The notes under the pieces: generated by a model | Databases searched by the model: none | Told to the model about the DNA's origin: nothing | The model's input: the letters and a program-made list of their open reading frames with translations, nothing else | Shown here: positions 12,219-12,219 of the stretch, piece after piece | How the letters are laid out: every line of letters begins with the position of its first letter | Position numbering within the stretch: position 1 is the first letter of the stretch | Assembly: GCA_024277405.1 (NCBI GenBank) | Contig: JAJRVI010000080.1 | Coordinates: 1-12,219, forward strand | Length of the DNA stretch: 12,219 bases | Direction: 5' to 3' | Origin: Fidelibacterota bacterium | GTDB lineage: Bacteria > Bipolaricaulota > Bipolaricaulia > Bipolaricaulales > Bipolaricaulaceae | Program-made: the position numbers and the translations under genes

Positions 12219-12219
12219 G

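Overview
The window is high-GC bacterial DNA. A cyclic-di-GMP phosphodiesterase (HD-GYP), sigma70-like promoters, strong Shine-Dalgarno sites and a cyclic-di-GMP-I riboswitch point to a bacterium. An archaeal-type Hel308 helicase and generally thermophile-like proteins suggest a deep-branching, possibly thermophilic and uncultured lineage. Bipolaricaulota/Acetothermia would fit, but this is a low-confidence guess made without any database search.

Left part (1-2300, minus strand): an operon of a small ribbon-helix-helix regulator, a bifunctional APS kinase/ATP sulfurylase (PAPS synthesis) and, overlapping by an ATGA, the N-terminus of an alkaline-phosphatase-superfamily hydrolase. A near-perfect palindrome over the -10 of the operon promoter is a good candidate for autoregulation. 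The linker between the two enzyme domains is encoded by tandem 7-bp repeats, and the same repeat family recurs at 10603-10630.

Middle (2400-7300): a DUF362 protein (plus) converges on and overlaps the 3' end of a complete Hel308-type superfamily 2 helicase (minus). Divergent from the helicase is a membrane-bound Cache-like/HD-GYP sensor phosphodiesterase with its own promoter.

Right-middle (7450-10660, plus): a tightly coupled three-gene operon of a secreted, membrane-anchored NEW3/Ig-like protein, an ABC ATPase and an ABC-2 permease. It is closed by heptad repeats and an apparently bidirectional terminator, then a DUF488 gene on the minus strand.

Right end (11185-12219, plus): a strong promoter drives a structured leader containing a clear cyclic-di-GMP-I (GEMM) aptamer. 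Its closing P1 helix contains the likely start codon of a secreted subtilisin-like (S8) protease. With the HD-GYP enzyme about 4 kb upstream, this gives the window both a c-di-GMP-degrading enzyme and a c-di-GMP-sensing RNA. The protease reading frame ends before its catalytic serine. The last ~130 bp look different in composition and carry a protein-like frame on the opposite strand, so this end may be a rearrangement or an assembly chimera.
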